From an uncultured Oscillospiraceae bacterium (lineage in GTDB: Bacteria > Bacillota > Clostridia > Oscillospirales > Oscillospiraceae), in the NCBI GenBank assembly GCA_900756575.1, contig CAAEKQ010000014.1, forward strand, positions 1 through 48,930: a stretch of DNA of 48,930 nt, in the 5' to 3' direction. Below the pieces are notes generated by a model. That model did no database searches, was not told where the DNA came from, and was given only the letters and a program-made list of their open reading frames with translations. Positions 17,320 through 24,618 of this stretch are shown here, one piece after another. The position numbers and the translations under genes are program-made. Within the stretch, counting starts at the first letter, position 1, and each line of letters begins with the position of its first letter.

Positions 17320-19458
17320 TTATGCCTTAACGGTGAGCTTCTCAGCCTCTTTGTAGGGGCGAACCAGCATGTAGATGATGAATGCCAGAACAGCCAGAGC
17401 GCAGATCAGGCCAACCACATTGACGTTGCCGGTGAAGATGCCGCCGATCTGATAGACGATCAGAGCAACTGCATAAGCGAATACACACATATAGCCGATG
17501 GCGATGCAGGTCCACTTGGGGCTGTTCATCTCACGCTTGATGGCGCCCATGGCAGCGAAGCAGGGAGCGCACAGCAGATTGAAGATCATGAAGCTGTAAG
17601 CGGACAGCTGAGTGAAGTTCTGAGCAACAGCGCCCCAGATCTCGTCGCCGTTCTCAGCAACTTCTTCCAGGCCGCCGTACAGCACGCCGAAGGTAGCAAC
17701 AACGTTCTCCTTTGCAATCAAACCAGTGATGGTAGCCACGGTAGCTTTCCAGTCGCCGAAGCCCAGAGGACGGAAGATGATGCAGATTGCGGAACCGATT
17801 GCAGCCAGGATGGAATTATCCATATCTTCGACCATGCCGAAGCCGCCGTTCTCCCAGCCAAAGGCCTGGAGGAACCACAGGAGGATGGAGGACAGGAGGA
17901 TGATGGTGCCGGCCTTCTTAATGAAGGACCAGCCGCGCTCCCACATGCCGCGGAGTACGTTGCCAACGGTGGGAACATGGTATGCGGGCAGCTCCATAAC
18001 GAAGGGAGCAGGCTCGCCAGCGAAGATCTTAGTCTTCTTCAGCATAATGCCGGAGATGATGATGGCAGCAACGCCAATGAAGTACGCGGAAACAGCAACC
18101 AGACCGCTGCCGCCGAACAGAGCACCTGCGATCAGGCCGATGATGGGCATCTTTGCGCCGCAGGGAACGAAGCAGGTGGTCATGATGGTCATACGGCGGT
18201 CACGCTCGTTCTCGATGGTACGGGAAGCCATAACGCCGGGAACACCGCAGCCGGAGCCGATGAGCATGGGGATGAAGGACTTACCGGACAGACCGAACTT
18301 CCGGAATACACGGTCCATGATGAATGCGATACGGGCCATGTAGCCGCAATCCTCAAGGATGGCCAGGAACAGGAACAGAACCAGCATCTGAGGAACGAAG
18401 CCCAGAACTGCGCCAACGCCGCCGACGATGCCGTCAACCACCAGGCCGCTGAGCCAGTCAGCTGCGCCGGCCTTTTCCATGAGCCAGGCAGCGCCGCCCT
18501 GGAGCCACTCTGCGCCGAAGACATCGTTGGTCCAGTCAGTCAGGAAGGAGCCGAAGGGACCCATGGCAACCCAGTAAACAAACCACATGACCACTGCAAA
18601 GATGGGAAGTGCAGCGATACGGTTGGTGACGATCTTATCAATCTTATCGGAGGTGGACAGCTGGCCCTTGCCCTTCTTCTTGTAGCAGCCTTTGATAATG
18701 GAGCCGATGTAGACGTAACGCTCGCCGGTGATGATGCTCTCTGCGTCATCGTCCAGCTCGGTCTCGGCGGCCTTGATGTCAGCCTCGATGTGCTGCATCA
18801 CGGTGTCGCTGAGCTTCAGCTTTGCCAGAACCTTGTCGTCACGCTCAAAGATCTTGATGGCGTACCATCTCTGCTGCTCCTCGGGCATGTTATGTACGGC
18901 AGCTTCCTCAATATGGGCAATGGCATGTTCAACGGGGCCGGAGAAGGTGTGCATGGGAACGGTCTTGGTGGACTTTGCAGCCTCCAGAGCTGCCTCAGCA
19001 GCCTGCATGACGCCGGTACCCTTCAGAGCGGAGATTTCAACGACTTTGCAGCCCAGCTCACGGCCAAGCTCCCCCGTATTGATGGAGTCGCCGTTCTTCT
19101 TGACCACGTCCATCATGTTGACGGCTACGACAACGGGGATGCCAAGCTCGGTGAGCTGGGTGGTCAGGTAGAGGTTACGCTCCAGGTTGGTGCCGTCGAT
19201 GATGTTCAGGATGGCATCGGGGCGCTGCTCAATGAGGTAGTCACGCGCAACAACTTCCTCCATGGTGTAGGGGGACAGGGAGTAGATACCGGGAAGGTCC
19301 GCGATGGTAACGTCGCTGTGCTTCTTCAGCTTGCCTTCCTTCTTCTCAACGGTTACGCCGGGCCAGTTGCCAACGAACTGGTTTGCACCGGTGAGGGCAT
19401 TGAACAGGGTAGTTTTACCGCTGTTCGGGTTGCCCGCCAGGGCGATGGTTAAACTCAT
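17320..19458 (-). CDS. feoB: Ferrous iron transporter FeoB
   Basis: 712 residues. The N-terminal G domain shows GNPNSGKTT (G1, residues 8-16), GNWPGVTVEKKEG, DLPGIYSL (G3) and NMMD (G4). A helical linker domain follows. The membrane part carries the two Gate regions and the conserved GCGVPGVMASRTIENERDRR and CFVPCGAKMPI stretches. It imports Fe2+ across the cytoplasmic membrane, driven or gated by nucleotide hydrolysis. It follows two FeoA genes and precedes the Cys-rich partner. The length is typical for clostridial FeoB. Confidence 0.97.
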   Translation of the reverse strand: MSLTIALAGNPNSGKTTLFNALTGANQFVGNWPGVTVEKKEGKLKKHSDVTIADLPGIYSLSPYTMEEVVARDYLIEQRPDAILNIIDGTNLERNLYLTTQLTELGIPVVVAVNMMDVVKKNGDSINTGELGRELGCKVVEISALKGTGVMQAAEAALEAAKSTKTVPMHTFSGPVEHAIAHIEEAAVHNMPEEQQRWYAIKIFERDDKVLAKLKLSDTVMQHIEADIKAAETELDDDAESIITGERYVYIGSIIKGCYKKKGKGQLSTSDKIDKIVTNRIAALPIFAVVMWFVYWVAMGPFGSFLTDWTNDVFGAEWLQGGAAWLMEKAGAADWLSGLVVDGIVGGVGAVLGFVPQMLVLFLFLAILEDCGYMARIAFIMDRVFRKFGLSGKSFIPMLIGSGCGVPGVMASRTIENERDRRMTIMTTCFVPCGAKMPIIGLIAGALFGGSGLVAVSAYFIGVAAIIISGIMLKKTKIFAGEPAPFVMELPAYHVPTVGNVLRGMWERGWSFIKKAGTIILLSSILLWFLQAFGWENGGFGMVEDMDNSILAAIGSAICIIFRPLGFGDWKATVATITGLIAKENVVATFGVLYGGLEEVAENGDEIWGAVAQNFTQLSAYSFMIFNLLCAPCFAAMGAIKREMNSPKWTCIAIGYMCVFAYAVALIVYQIGGIFTGNVNVVGLICALAVLAFIIYMLVRPYKEAEKLTVKA

Positions 19459-19507
19459 AATATGATTCCTCTCTTTCCAGATTCATATTGTATTGGGGAT
19501 GGGTTGA

Positions 19508-19729
19508 TTACTGCACCTCAACCATTTCCGCGTCAGCCTTCCGGAGGGAAAGCTCATAGCTGCGGACCGTGACCTCAATGGGGTCGCCCAGGGGGGCTAC
19601 CTTACGGATGTAGACCTGGGTGCCTTTGGTGATGCCCATGTCCATGATCCGGCGCTTGATTGCGCCCTCGCCGTGGAGCTTTACGACGGTAACCGTCTCT
19701 CCAACTTTGGCGGATTTCAGGGTTTTCAT
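19508..19729 (-). CDS. feoA: FeoA domain protein (second copy)
   Basis: 73 residues from MKTLKSAKVGETVTVVKL; an SH3-like beta barrel typical of FeoA, with the MDMGITKGTQVYIRKVAPLGDP core and the ending ELSLRKADAEMVEV. FeoA is a small cytoplasmic partner of FeoB. A TTG one codon upstream is possible, but the ATG at 19729 suits AAAGGAGG better. It lies 49 bases before feoB. Confidence 0.93.
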   Translation of the reverse strand: MKTLKSAKVGETVTVVKLHGEGAIKRRIMDMGITKGTQVYIRKVAPLGDPIEVTVRSYELSLRKADAEMVEVQ

Positions 19730-19763
19730 CAAAAAATTCCTCCTTTATCTCTTGCCCGGAAGA

Positions 19764-19976
19764 TCAAACCATGATCTTCTGCGCCATTTCACTACTGATG
19801 GCAACACGCGCTTCCTTTACCTGGACGATGAGATTTCCGCCCATCATGGTAATGACTTTCACGGTGCTTCCGGGGACGAACCCCAGGTTTTCCAGATGGT
19901 GCTGCACCTCGGTATTTCCACCGACTCTGCGCACCATGGCTTCCTCGCCTTCGCCGATCAACGTCAGCGGCATCAT
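19764..19976 (-). CDS. feoA: FeoA domain protein (first copy)
   Basis: 70 residues from MMPLTLIGEGEEAMV, containing the FeoA core VQHHLENLGFVPGSTVKVIT and VKEARVAISSEMAQKIMV. An in-frame GTG at 19985 abuts the Shine-Dalgarno GGAAGG without spacing, so the ATG at 19976 is preferred. It is the promoter-proximal gene of the operon. Two FeoA proteins that differ clearly in sequence suggest that they may form a heteromer on FeoB. Confidence 0.93.
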   Translation of the reverse strand: MMPLTLIGEGEEAMVRRVGGNTEVQHHLENLGFVPGSTVKVITMMGGNLIVQVKEARVAISSEMAQKIMV

Positions 19977-20027
19977 AGCATTCACCTTCCTAGTATGGTT
20001 TGCGGCGGTCCGTTCTGATTACACAGC

Positions 20028-20118
20028 CCTAATTAGCGGGATACAACTATGTAATTAGGCTTCTATAATTAGAACGTACTAACCGAAGGGGTAAACGATA
20101 GGTTAGAATTCTCTAACC
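20028..20118. promoter_or_regulatory. Operator-like palindromes in the feo leader
   Basis: GGTTAGAATTCTCTAACC (20101-20118) has 7-bp arms and lies at the expected transcription start. A further CTAACC is at 20079-20084. Closer to feoA, CCTAATTA (20028-20035) pairs with TAATTAGG (20052-20059). GTTAG/CTAAC is the core of DtxR/IdeR boxes, although the arm spacing here is wider than in the classic box. Confidence 0.65.
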
Positions 20119-20125
20119 GCCCCAA

Positions 20126-20166
20126 ATCATACGACTTTCCTAGGCAGATGTCAATAGCCTAGGCTA
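20126..20166 (-). promoter_or_regulatory. feo operon promoter with abutting palindrome
   Basis: On the minus strand TTGACA (20154-20149), 17 bases, TATGAT (20131-20126). The palindrome TAGCCTAGGCTA (20155-20166) touches the -35 box upstream and continues to CTAAC. Together with 20101-20118, operators flank the promoter on both sides. Confidence 0.85.
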
Positions 20167-20191
20167 ACTTTTTTGCTTTTTGTTCGAAGTG

Positions 20192-20248
20192 CACAAATTA
20201 TTAGCCACCACTAACAATGGAATTTGTGATAGTTTGCCAACACTAACT
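20192..20248. promoter_or_regulatory. Nested repeats between the feo and reductase promoters
   Basis: CACAAATT (20192-20199) and AATTTGTG (20221-20228) enclose TTAGCCACCACTAAC. A second similar unit, GCCAACACTAACTAG, follows at about 20236. These may be further regulator sites serving either divergent promoter. No gene lies in 19977-20381. Confidence 0.5.
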
Positions 20249-20303
20249 AGCGGAGAAAAGCAAAAAAACAATTGCACAACGCTTCGACCGTTCTCCAAAT
20301 AAC

Positions 20304-20332
20304 TTGACATCTTATTAAGTATTCAATATAAT
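20304..20332 (+). promoter_or_regulatory. Consensus promoter of the old-yellow-enzyme reductase
   Basis: TTGACA (20304-20309), 17 bases, TATAAT (20327-20332), matching the full consensus. Confidence 0.9.
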
Positions 20333-20381
20333 AAATCAATATGCGAAACACCACGATAATCATAAGAATGGAGTGTTTTTT

Positions 20382-22367
20382 ATGACAAACGCATACCCCC
20401 ATCTGCTTGCCCCCATTAAGATCGGCAAGTTTGTTCTGAAAAACCGCATGCAGTCCTCTAACTCGCTGCCCCACTTTTCTCAGGGACCGGAGGAGTATCC
20501 TGCAGAGGCAACCATGGCGCACTTTATCGGTCGTGCCCGCACCGGCGCAGCCTTTGTGACCCTGGGCGGCATGGATGATAACCTGGAGAATCCGCCGCTG
20601 CCGGATACACTGGATGTATCCCATTTCCCGGACTTTAACATTCATGATGCCAAATGTCAGAACTATTTGGTGGAAATGATCGAGGCCATTCATTACACCG
20701 GCTCCCTCATGAGCGGGTCGCTGTTTTCGGCCAATAAAAAGTTCCGCTACACCAACGAAAAGGGCGAGGTAGAGATCATTGATGCCAGCGCACCTGCCAG
20801 CACCGGCGCCCTTGCTTCCATGGACTATCAGTTCGTGGGGGACGAAATCAGCGGTGAAACCCTTCGGAAAATTGCAATCAGCTACGGCCAGCGGGCTGCC
20901 TTCTACAAGCGGCTTGGCTTTGATGCTGTGACCATCCATATGAGCTATCGTGCCCAGCTGCCCGGCCAGTTGCTTTCTCCGCTCAGCAACCGCCGTACCG
21001 ACGAATTTGGCGGCAGCTTTGAGGGCCGCTGCCGGTTCCCGCTGCTGATGCTGGAGGAAATCCGCAAGGCTGTGGGCAATGATATGCTCATTGAGATTCA
21101 GTTCTCCGCAGAGGAGCCGGAGGGCGGTTATACCATCGACGAGGGAATTGAATTCCTGAAATTGGCGCAGAAGTATGTGGACATTGTTCAGGTTCGTTCC
21201 GCCGATGGCGACTATAACCATCCCATTCCCTTTGAGCTGAACCCCACGCCCTTCCTGGAGCTTACCGAGAAGATCAAAAAGGTCAATCTGGACTTCGTGG
21301 TCTCTAATGTGGGCGGCTGGTTCTACCCGGAGATGGCGGAGAAGGCCATTGCAGAGGGGAAGCTGGACATGGTAGCCATGGCCCGTGCATGGATCTCCAA
21401 CCCCAACTACGGCGACCTGCTCTATGAGGATCGGGCTGATGATCTGGTGCCCTGCCTGCGCTGTAATAAATGTCATGGCCGGGGCAAGAACGACATCATG
21501 ACCACCTGCTGCTCCGTGAACCCCAAGTTCGGCTTTGAGGTGGTGGACAAGTTCCTCCAGAAGGAGCCAGGCAAGAGCAAGCAGATTGCGGTCATCGGCG
21601 GCGGTCCCGGCGGTATGCGGACAGCGCTGTATCTGGCGGATCGCGGCCACAAGGTCACCATCTACGAGAAGGAGGACAAGCTGGGCGGCGCAATCAAGCA
21701 CGCAGATTACATCCCCTTCAAGTGGACGCTGAAGGATTATAAGAACTATCTGATTCGTCAGGTGAAGAAGAAGGGAATCCACGTGGTGCTGAACACCACC
21801 GCTACCCCCGAAATGGTGGAGGATCGGTATGATGCGGTCATCGCCGCAGTGGGCGCACAGCCTGTGATCCCCCCCATTCCCGGCGCAAAGGGCGAGAATG
21901 TCACGGTGGCCACCGATGCCATTATGCATTCCGAAAAGATCGGCCAGAATGTAGTGGTCATCGGCGGCGGTGAGGTCGGCGTGGAGACCGGTATGTTCCT
22001 GGCCCAGCAGGGCAAGAACGTCACCGTCATTGAGATGCGGGATCAGCTGGCGGCAGATACTACCGTCATGCATTACCGCTCCATGTTCACCGATGCTTGG
22101 GAGGCCATTCCTACCTTCCATTATGTGCTGAATGCCACCGCCAAGGAGATTGCGGCGGATCATGTGACCTACACCGACAAGGACGGCGTGGATCATGACC
22201 TGCCCGCCGAGTCCGTGATTCTCTCCGTTGGAATGCGCAGTAAGACCGACGAGGCCCTTTCCTTCTACGGCACCAACCCCGGCTTTTACATGGTGGGCGA
22301 TTGTCGGAAACCCGGTACCATCCAGACCACCAACCGTAGCGCCTATGTAACGGCCAGCAATATCTAA
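20382..22367 (+). CDS. NAD(P)H-dependent flavin/iron-sulfur enoate-type reductase (old yellow enzyme family)
   Basis: 661 residues from MTNAYPHLLAPIKIG; GGAG at 20370 precedes the ATG, and an in-frame GTG three codons earlier is less well placed. An N-terminal TIM barrel binds FMN (about 1-350). CLRCNKC...CCSVNP (about 357-378) provides the [4Fe-4S] ligands. Two dinucleotide-binding folds follow: VIGGGPGGMRTALYLADRG near 403 (FAD) and VIGGGEVGVETGMFLAQQG near 527 (NAD(P)H). The family includes 2,4-dienoyl-CoA reductase, 2-enoate reductase and the bile-acid enzymes BaiCD/BaiH. The substrate cannot be read from sequence. It is a single gene with its own strong promoter, and its stop codon overlaps the duplicated target site of the downstream hairpin element. 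Confidence 0.9.
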   Translation: MTNAYPHLLAPIKIGKFVLKNRMQSSNSLPHFSQGPEEYPAEATMAHFIGRARTGAAFVTLGGMDDNLENPPLPDTLDVSHFPDFNIHDAKCQNYLVEMIEAIHYTGSLMSGSLFSANKKFRYTNEKGEVEIIDASAPASTGALASMDYQFVGDEISGETLRKIAISYGQRAAFYKRLGFDAVTIHMSYRAQLPGQLLSPLSNRRTDEFGGSFEGRCRFPLLMLEEIRKAVGNDMLIEIQFSAEEPEGGYTIDEGIEFLKLAQKYVDIVQVRSADGDYNHPIPFELNPTPFLELTEKIKKVNLDFVVSNVGGWFYPEMAEKAIAEGKLDMVAMARAWISNPNYGDLLYEDRADDLVPCLRCNKCHGRGKNDIMTTCCSVNPKFGFEVVDKFLQKEPGKSKQIAVIGGGPGGMRTALYLADRGHKVTIYEKEDKLGGAIKHADYIPFKWTLKDYKNYLIRQVKKKGIHVVLNTTATPEMVEDRYDAVIAAVGAQPVIPPIPGAKGENVTVATDAIMHSEKIGQNVVVIGGGEVGVETGMFLAQQGKNVTVIEMRDQLAADTTVMHYRSMFTDAWEAIPTFHYVLNATAKEIAADHVTYTDKDGVDHDLPAESVILSVGMRSKTDEALSFYGTNPGFYMVGDCRKPGTIQTTNRSAYVTASNI

Positions 22368-22531
22368 GGCAACACTGCACAAATGCGTCTGCGGATTCTG
22401 ACGGATCTTTTCCGCCAGGAATTCGTTTGTAAAACCTTGAAATACACAAAGTATTCCTGCGGTTTTCTACCTTTTTCTGACGAAAAATCTCTCGTCAGAC
22501 TCTCTTGCCGATTTATGCGGTATTGCCCTAA
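22364..22531. mobile_element. 160-bp MITE-like hairpin element with CTAA flanks
   Basis: The element 22368-22527 begins GGCAACACTGCACAAAT and ends ATTTATGCGGTATTGCC. The ends are imperfect inverted repeats of about 50 bp, both continuing into a TCTGACG...CAG segment, and the interior also folds (GTAAAACC with GGTTTTCTAC; AATAC with GTATT). CTAA is present at both borders (22364-22367 and 22528-22531), as a 4-bp target duplication. There is no open frame with protein character inside. Confidence 0.7.
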
Positions 22532-22550
22532 ATCGTTTCCACAACGGACA

Positions 22551-22582
22551 AAAGACCTGTCGGAACAATCCGGCAGGTCTTT
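22551..22582. terminator. Bidirectional terminator
   Basis: AAAGACCTG and CAGGTCTTT arms with an added CGG/CCG pair; suited to stop both the reductase gene and the leftward lipoprotein gene. Confidence 0.8.
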
Positions 22583-22620
22583 CGCATGGGGCTTAGTATG
22601 GAAAAGAAATTTGGAGAATG

Positions 22621-24246
22621 TTAAAAGTCATCGCCCCATCCGTCGTCGTAGTATTCATCGTAGTAGTAATCGTCATAATCGTCGTAATAATCGTAGTCGT
22701 CATAGTAATCGTCGTAATAATCATCGTCATCGTACCAGTAGTCATCGTAATAATAGTCGTCCCCGTAGTCGCCGGGATCGGACCATGCGTCGGGATCCCA
22801 ACCGGCATCGTTGGACTCGTAATAGTTCCCGTCATCGTCGATGTAGTAGTCGTTACCGAAGCCGATGAACTCGTTTTTCTCGCCGTCCCAGTACCAGATG
22901 TCGCCGTCCTCGTCGTACCAGTAGTAGGGGGTGTTGGCGTCGCCGGGATCGGAGCCGTCAGCGGGTGCAGCGGGCGTTTCCGGCGCGGCCTTTGGGGCGG
23001 TGGCCCAATCGTTGGTGTAAGTACAGGTGCCGAGCATACTCTGGCGAAGGGCGGAATAGGTGTCGATGCGATGGGCGGGGGCCAATGCCACGGTGGTCAG
23101 AGCATAGCCGGTGGGCCCATGGTACCGAATCTCCACTGTACCCGAAAGGGGATCGGCCAGGTTTTCGGATACCGCGCTGCCTGCCACGGAGATGTTGCCG
23201 GTGACACTGTAGTAAGTGCCCCAGTCCATGCACTGAACATCAGTGGTGCCCAGAAGCTTGTCACCATAAAGATTGCCCAGAATTTGCTGCAGCATGGCTT
23301 CCAGCTGGGGCTGTGCGGTGCCGAGCCCCTTGGTCATCTGCTCGTCATAGCCGGAGATGGGCTGGAAGGAGAACAGAAGGCCGGAATAGCAGTCGTCGGT
23401 GCCTTCGCCCATGGCGGGGGTAAAAGTCAGGGTTCCGGCGGCATTGGACTGCGCGGTCAGGGTAGAAGCATAGGAGATGGCCACGTTGGTAAAGCCTTCC
23501 GGGAATGTGGCGGTCTGGTCAAGCGTATCTGCCGAGGAGGGGAGCAGGGGCATATCCCCAGTGTAGAGCAGCACATTGCCGTCACCGTCGGCCAAGGTGA
23601 GTTCATCAGCCAGCGCCAGGGAATTATAATAGCTGCTGTCCGCCAGATAGAGATCCGCAGTGCCATCGCTGAGGGTTACGGTGCCGGACTGCTCCTGTTC
23701 ACCGTAAAGATTCTGAATGTACCAGTTGCCCGCTTCGTCAATGACCAGATAGGCGGGGAGACTGTCATATTTCCAGCTGCCTACATAGTCCAGAAGGGGA
23801 TCGCTTCCAGCTGGAGCGGCCAGGGTGTCATATTTGCTGCTGTCGTATTTTGCAGTGATATCCAGTTCTGTTTCGCCGTTGGGGGGCAGGAACACCAGAT
23901 AGTCCCGGTCGGCAATGAAATAGTTTTGTTCATCCAGATCCGTATTGTACAGCAGCTCATCCTGGGTGTTGTAGACCAGAATGTTAAAACCCGCGTCCAA
24001 ATCTTCTTTGGTAAAGGTGCCAAGGCCAATTTGCTGCATATCGCCGTCTTCCAGGGGAGAGACCAGCAGGGTGTCGCCCCATTCGTCGGTGGTGGCGGGG
24101 GTGATGTACAGCTCGGAAATGGCCTGACCACTGCGATTCACCAGATTGACGGTGACGGCGGTATCTTTTTCGCCGCAGGCTGCCAGCAGCATGAGACTAA
24201 GCAGGGTACAAAGCAGTAAAAACGACTGTTTCATTCTCTTTTTCAT
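22621..24246 (-). CDS. Lipoprotein with Asp/Tyr-rich C-terminal tail
   Basis: 541 residues from MKKRMKQSFLLLC. A lipobox LLAAC near residue 23 predicts lipid anchoring outside the membrane. The middle (25-430) is beta-rich with two similar-looking parts and no family I recognise; short motifs include VNLVNRSGQAISELYITPA at the start, which resembles extracellular adhesion or immunoglobulin-like strands. The last roughly 45 residues are almost only Asp and Tyr with a few Trp/Gly, after a Pro/Ala linker and a WYDEDGDIWYWDGEKNEF stretch. Such a tail could bind cations or be crosslinked through tyrosine; both are speculation. AGGAGGAGAATGAT precedes the ATG. It starts one base after the DUF2442-like gene ends. 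Confidence 0.8.
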   Translation of the reverse strand: MKKRMKQSFLLLCTLLSLMLLAACGEKDTAVTVNLVNRSGQAISELYITPATTDEWGDTLLVSPLEDGDMQQIGLGTFTKEDLDAGFNILVYNTQDELLYNTDLDEQNYFIADRDYLVFLPPNGETELDITAKYDSSKYDTLAAPAGSDPLLDYVGSWKYDSLPAYLVIDEAGNWYIQNLYGEQEQSGTVTLSDGTADLYLADSSYYNSLALADELTLADGDGNVLLYTGDMPLLPSSADTLDQTATFPEGFTNVAISYASTLTAQSNAAGTLTFTPAMGEGTDDCYSGLLFSFQPISGYDEQMTKGLGTAQPQLEAMLQQILGNLYGDKLLGTTDVQCMDWGTYYSVTGNISVAGSAVSENLADPLSGTVEIRYHGPTGYALTTVALAPAHRIDTYSALRQSMLGTCTYTNDWATAPKAAPETPAAPADGSDPGDANTPYYWYDEDGDIWYWDGEKNEFIGFGNDYYIDDDGNYYESNDAGWDPDAWSDPGDYGDDYYYDDYWYDDDDYYDDYYDDYDYYDDYDDYYYDEYYDDGWGDDF

Positions 24247-24247
24247 A

Positions 24248-24532
24248 TCATTCTCCTCCTGATTGCGGAACAAACGTTCCGTCGTGGGCGGATTCCTCAC
24301 TCCACTCCGCCATGGAAAGCATTTCGTCGTGGCTCAGTTCAACATTGCCGAACCGGACGAAAATCCCGTTGGTCACCGCGCTGTTCCAGACCTTGAGATC
24401 GGTGAGGGGGCGAAACCGGATCCGGTGGAGATGGGGCTTCATGTCGAGAAGCAGCCTGCTTCCGGAGCGGTAGTTCACCTGCAAAATGTACTGTGCCAGG
24501 GGCTCAACGGATGCAATATATTTTCTGTCCAA
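24248..24532 (-). CDS. DUF2442-like small protein, TTG start
   Basis: 94 residues beginning at TTG 24532 (reads LDRKYIASVEPLAQYILQV), chosen because GGAAGGAGGG stands seven bases upstream; the longer ATG frame would run through the terminator hairpin at 24557-24597. Core features are LLLDMKPHL, FRPLTDLKVWNSAV and FGNVELSHDEML, the pattern of DUF2442 proteins, whose function is not established. It leads directly into the lipoprotein gene, so the pair is one operon. It is cytoplasmic, with no signal. Confidence 0.8.
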   Translation of the reverse strand: MDRKYIASVEPLAQYILQVNYRSGSRLLLDMKPHLHRIRFRPLTDLKVWNSAVTNGIFVRFGNVELSHDEMLSMAEWSEESAHDGTFVPQSGGE

Positions 24533-24556
24533 CTTCGCCCTCCTTCCTACAGAATT

Positions 24557-24597
24557 ACAAAATCCACCGTACATCCCAATTGTACGGTGGATTTTGT
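24557..24597 (-). terminator. Long perfect terminator hairpin after the MalT-type regulator
   Basis: ACAAAATCCACCGTAC (24557-24572) and GTACGGTGGATTTTGT (24582-24597) pair over 16 bp around 9 bases. The T-rich arm makes it a terminator in both directions; it separates the regulator from the downstream DUF2442/lipoprotein pair. Confidence 0.85.
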
Positions 24598-24618
24598 CAA
24601 AATGATATTAACCAAAGG

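Noticed and set aside
20247..22382. 711-codon leftward frame opposite the old-yellow-enzyme gene
   Set aside because: Antisense shadow; the rightward frame has consensus promoter, Shine-Dalgarno site and FMN, FAD and iron-sulfur motifs.
22621..22780. Short-period DNA repeat that could suggest a CRISPR array
   Set aside because: It is trinucleotide-based and encodes the Asp/Tyr tail in frame; there are no spaced identical repeats or spacers.
22383..22868. 161-codon rightward frame over the MITE and the Asp/Tyr region
   Set aside because: Arg/Ser/His-rich translation of repeat DNA with no start signal; it crosses the terminator at 22551-22582.
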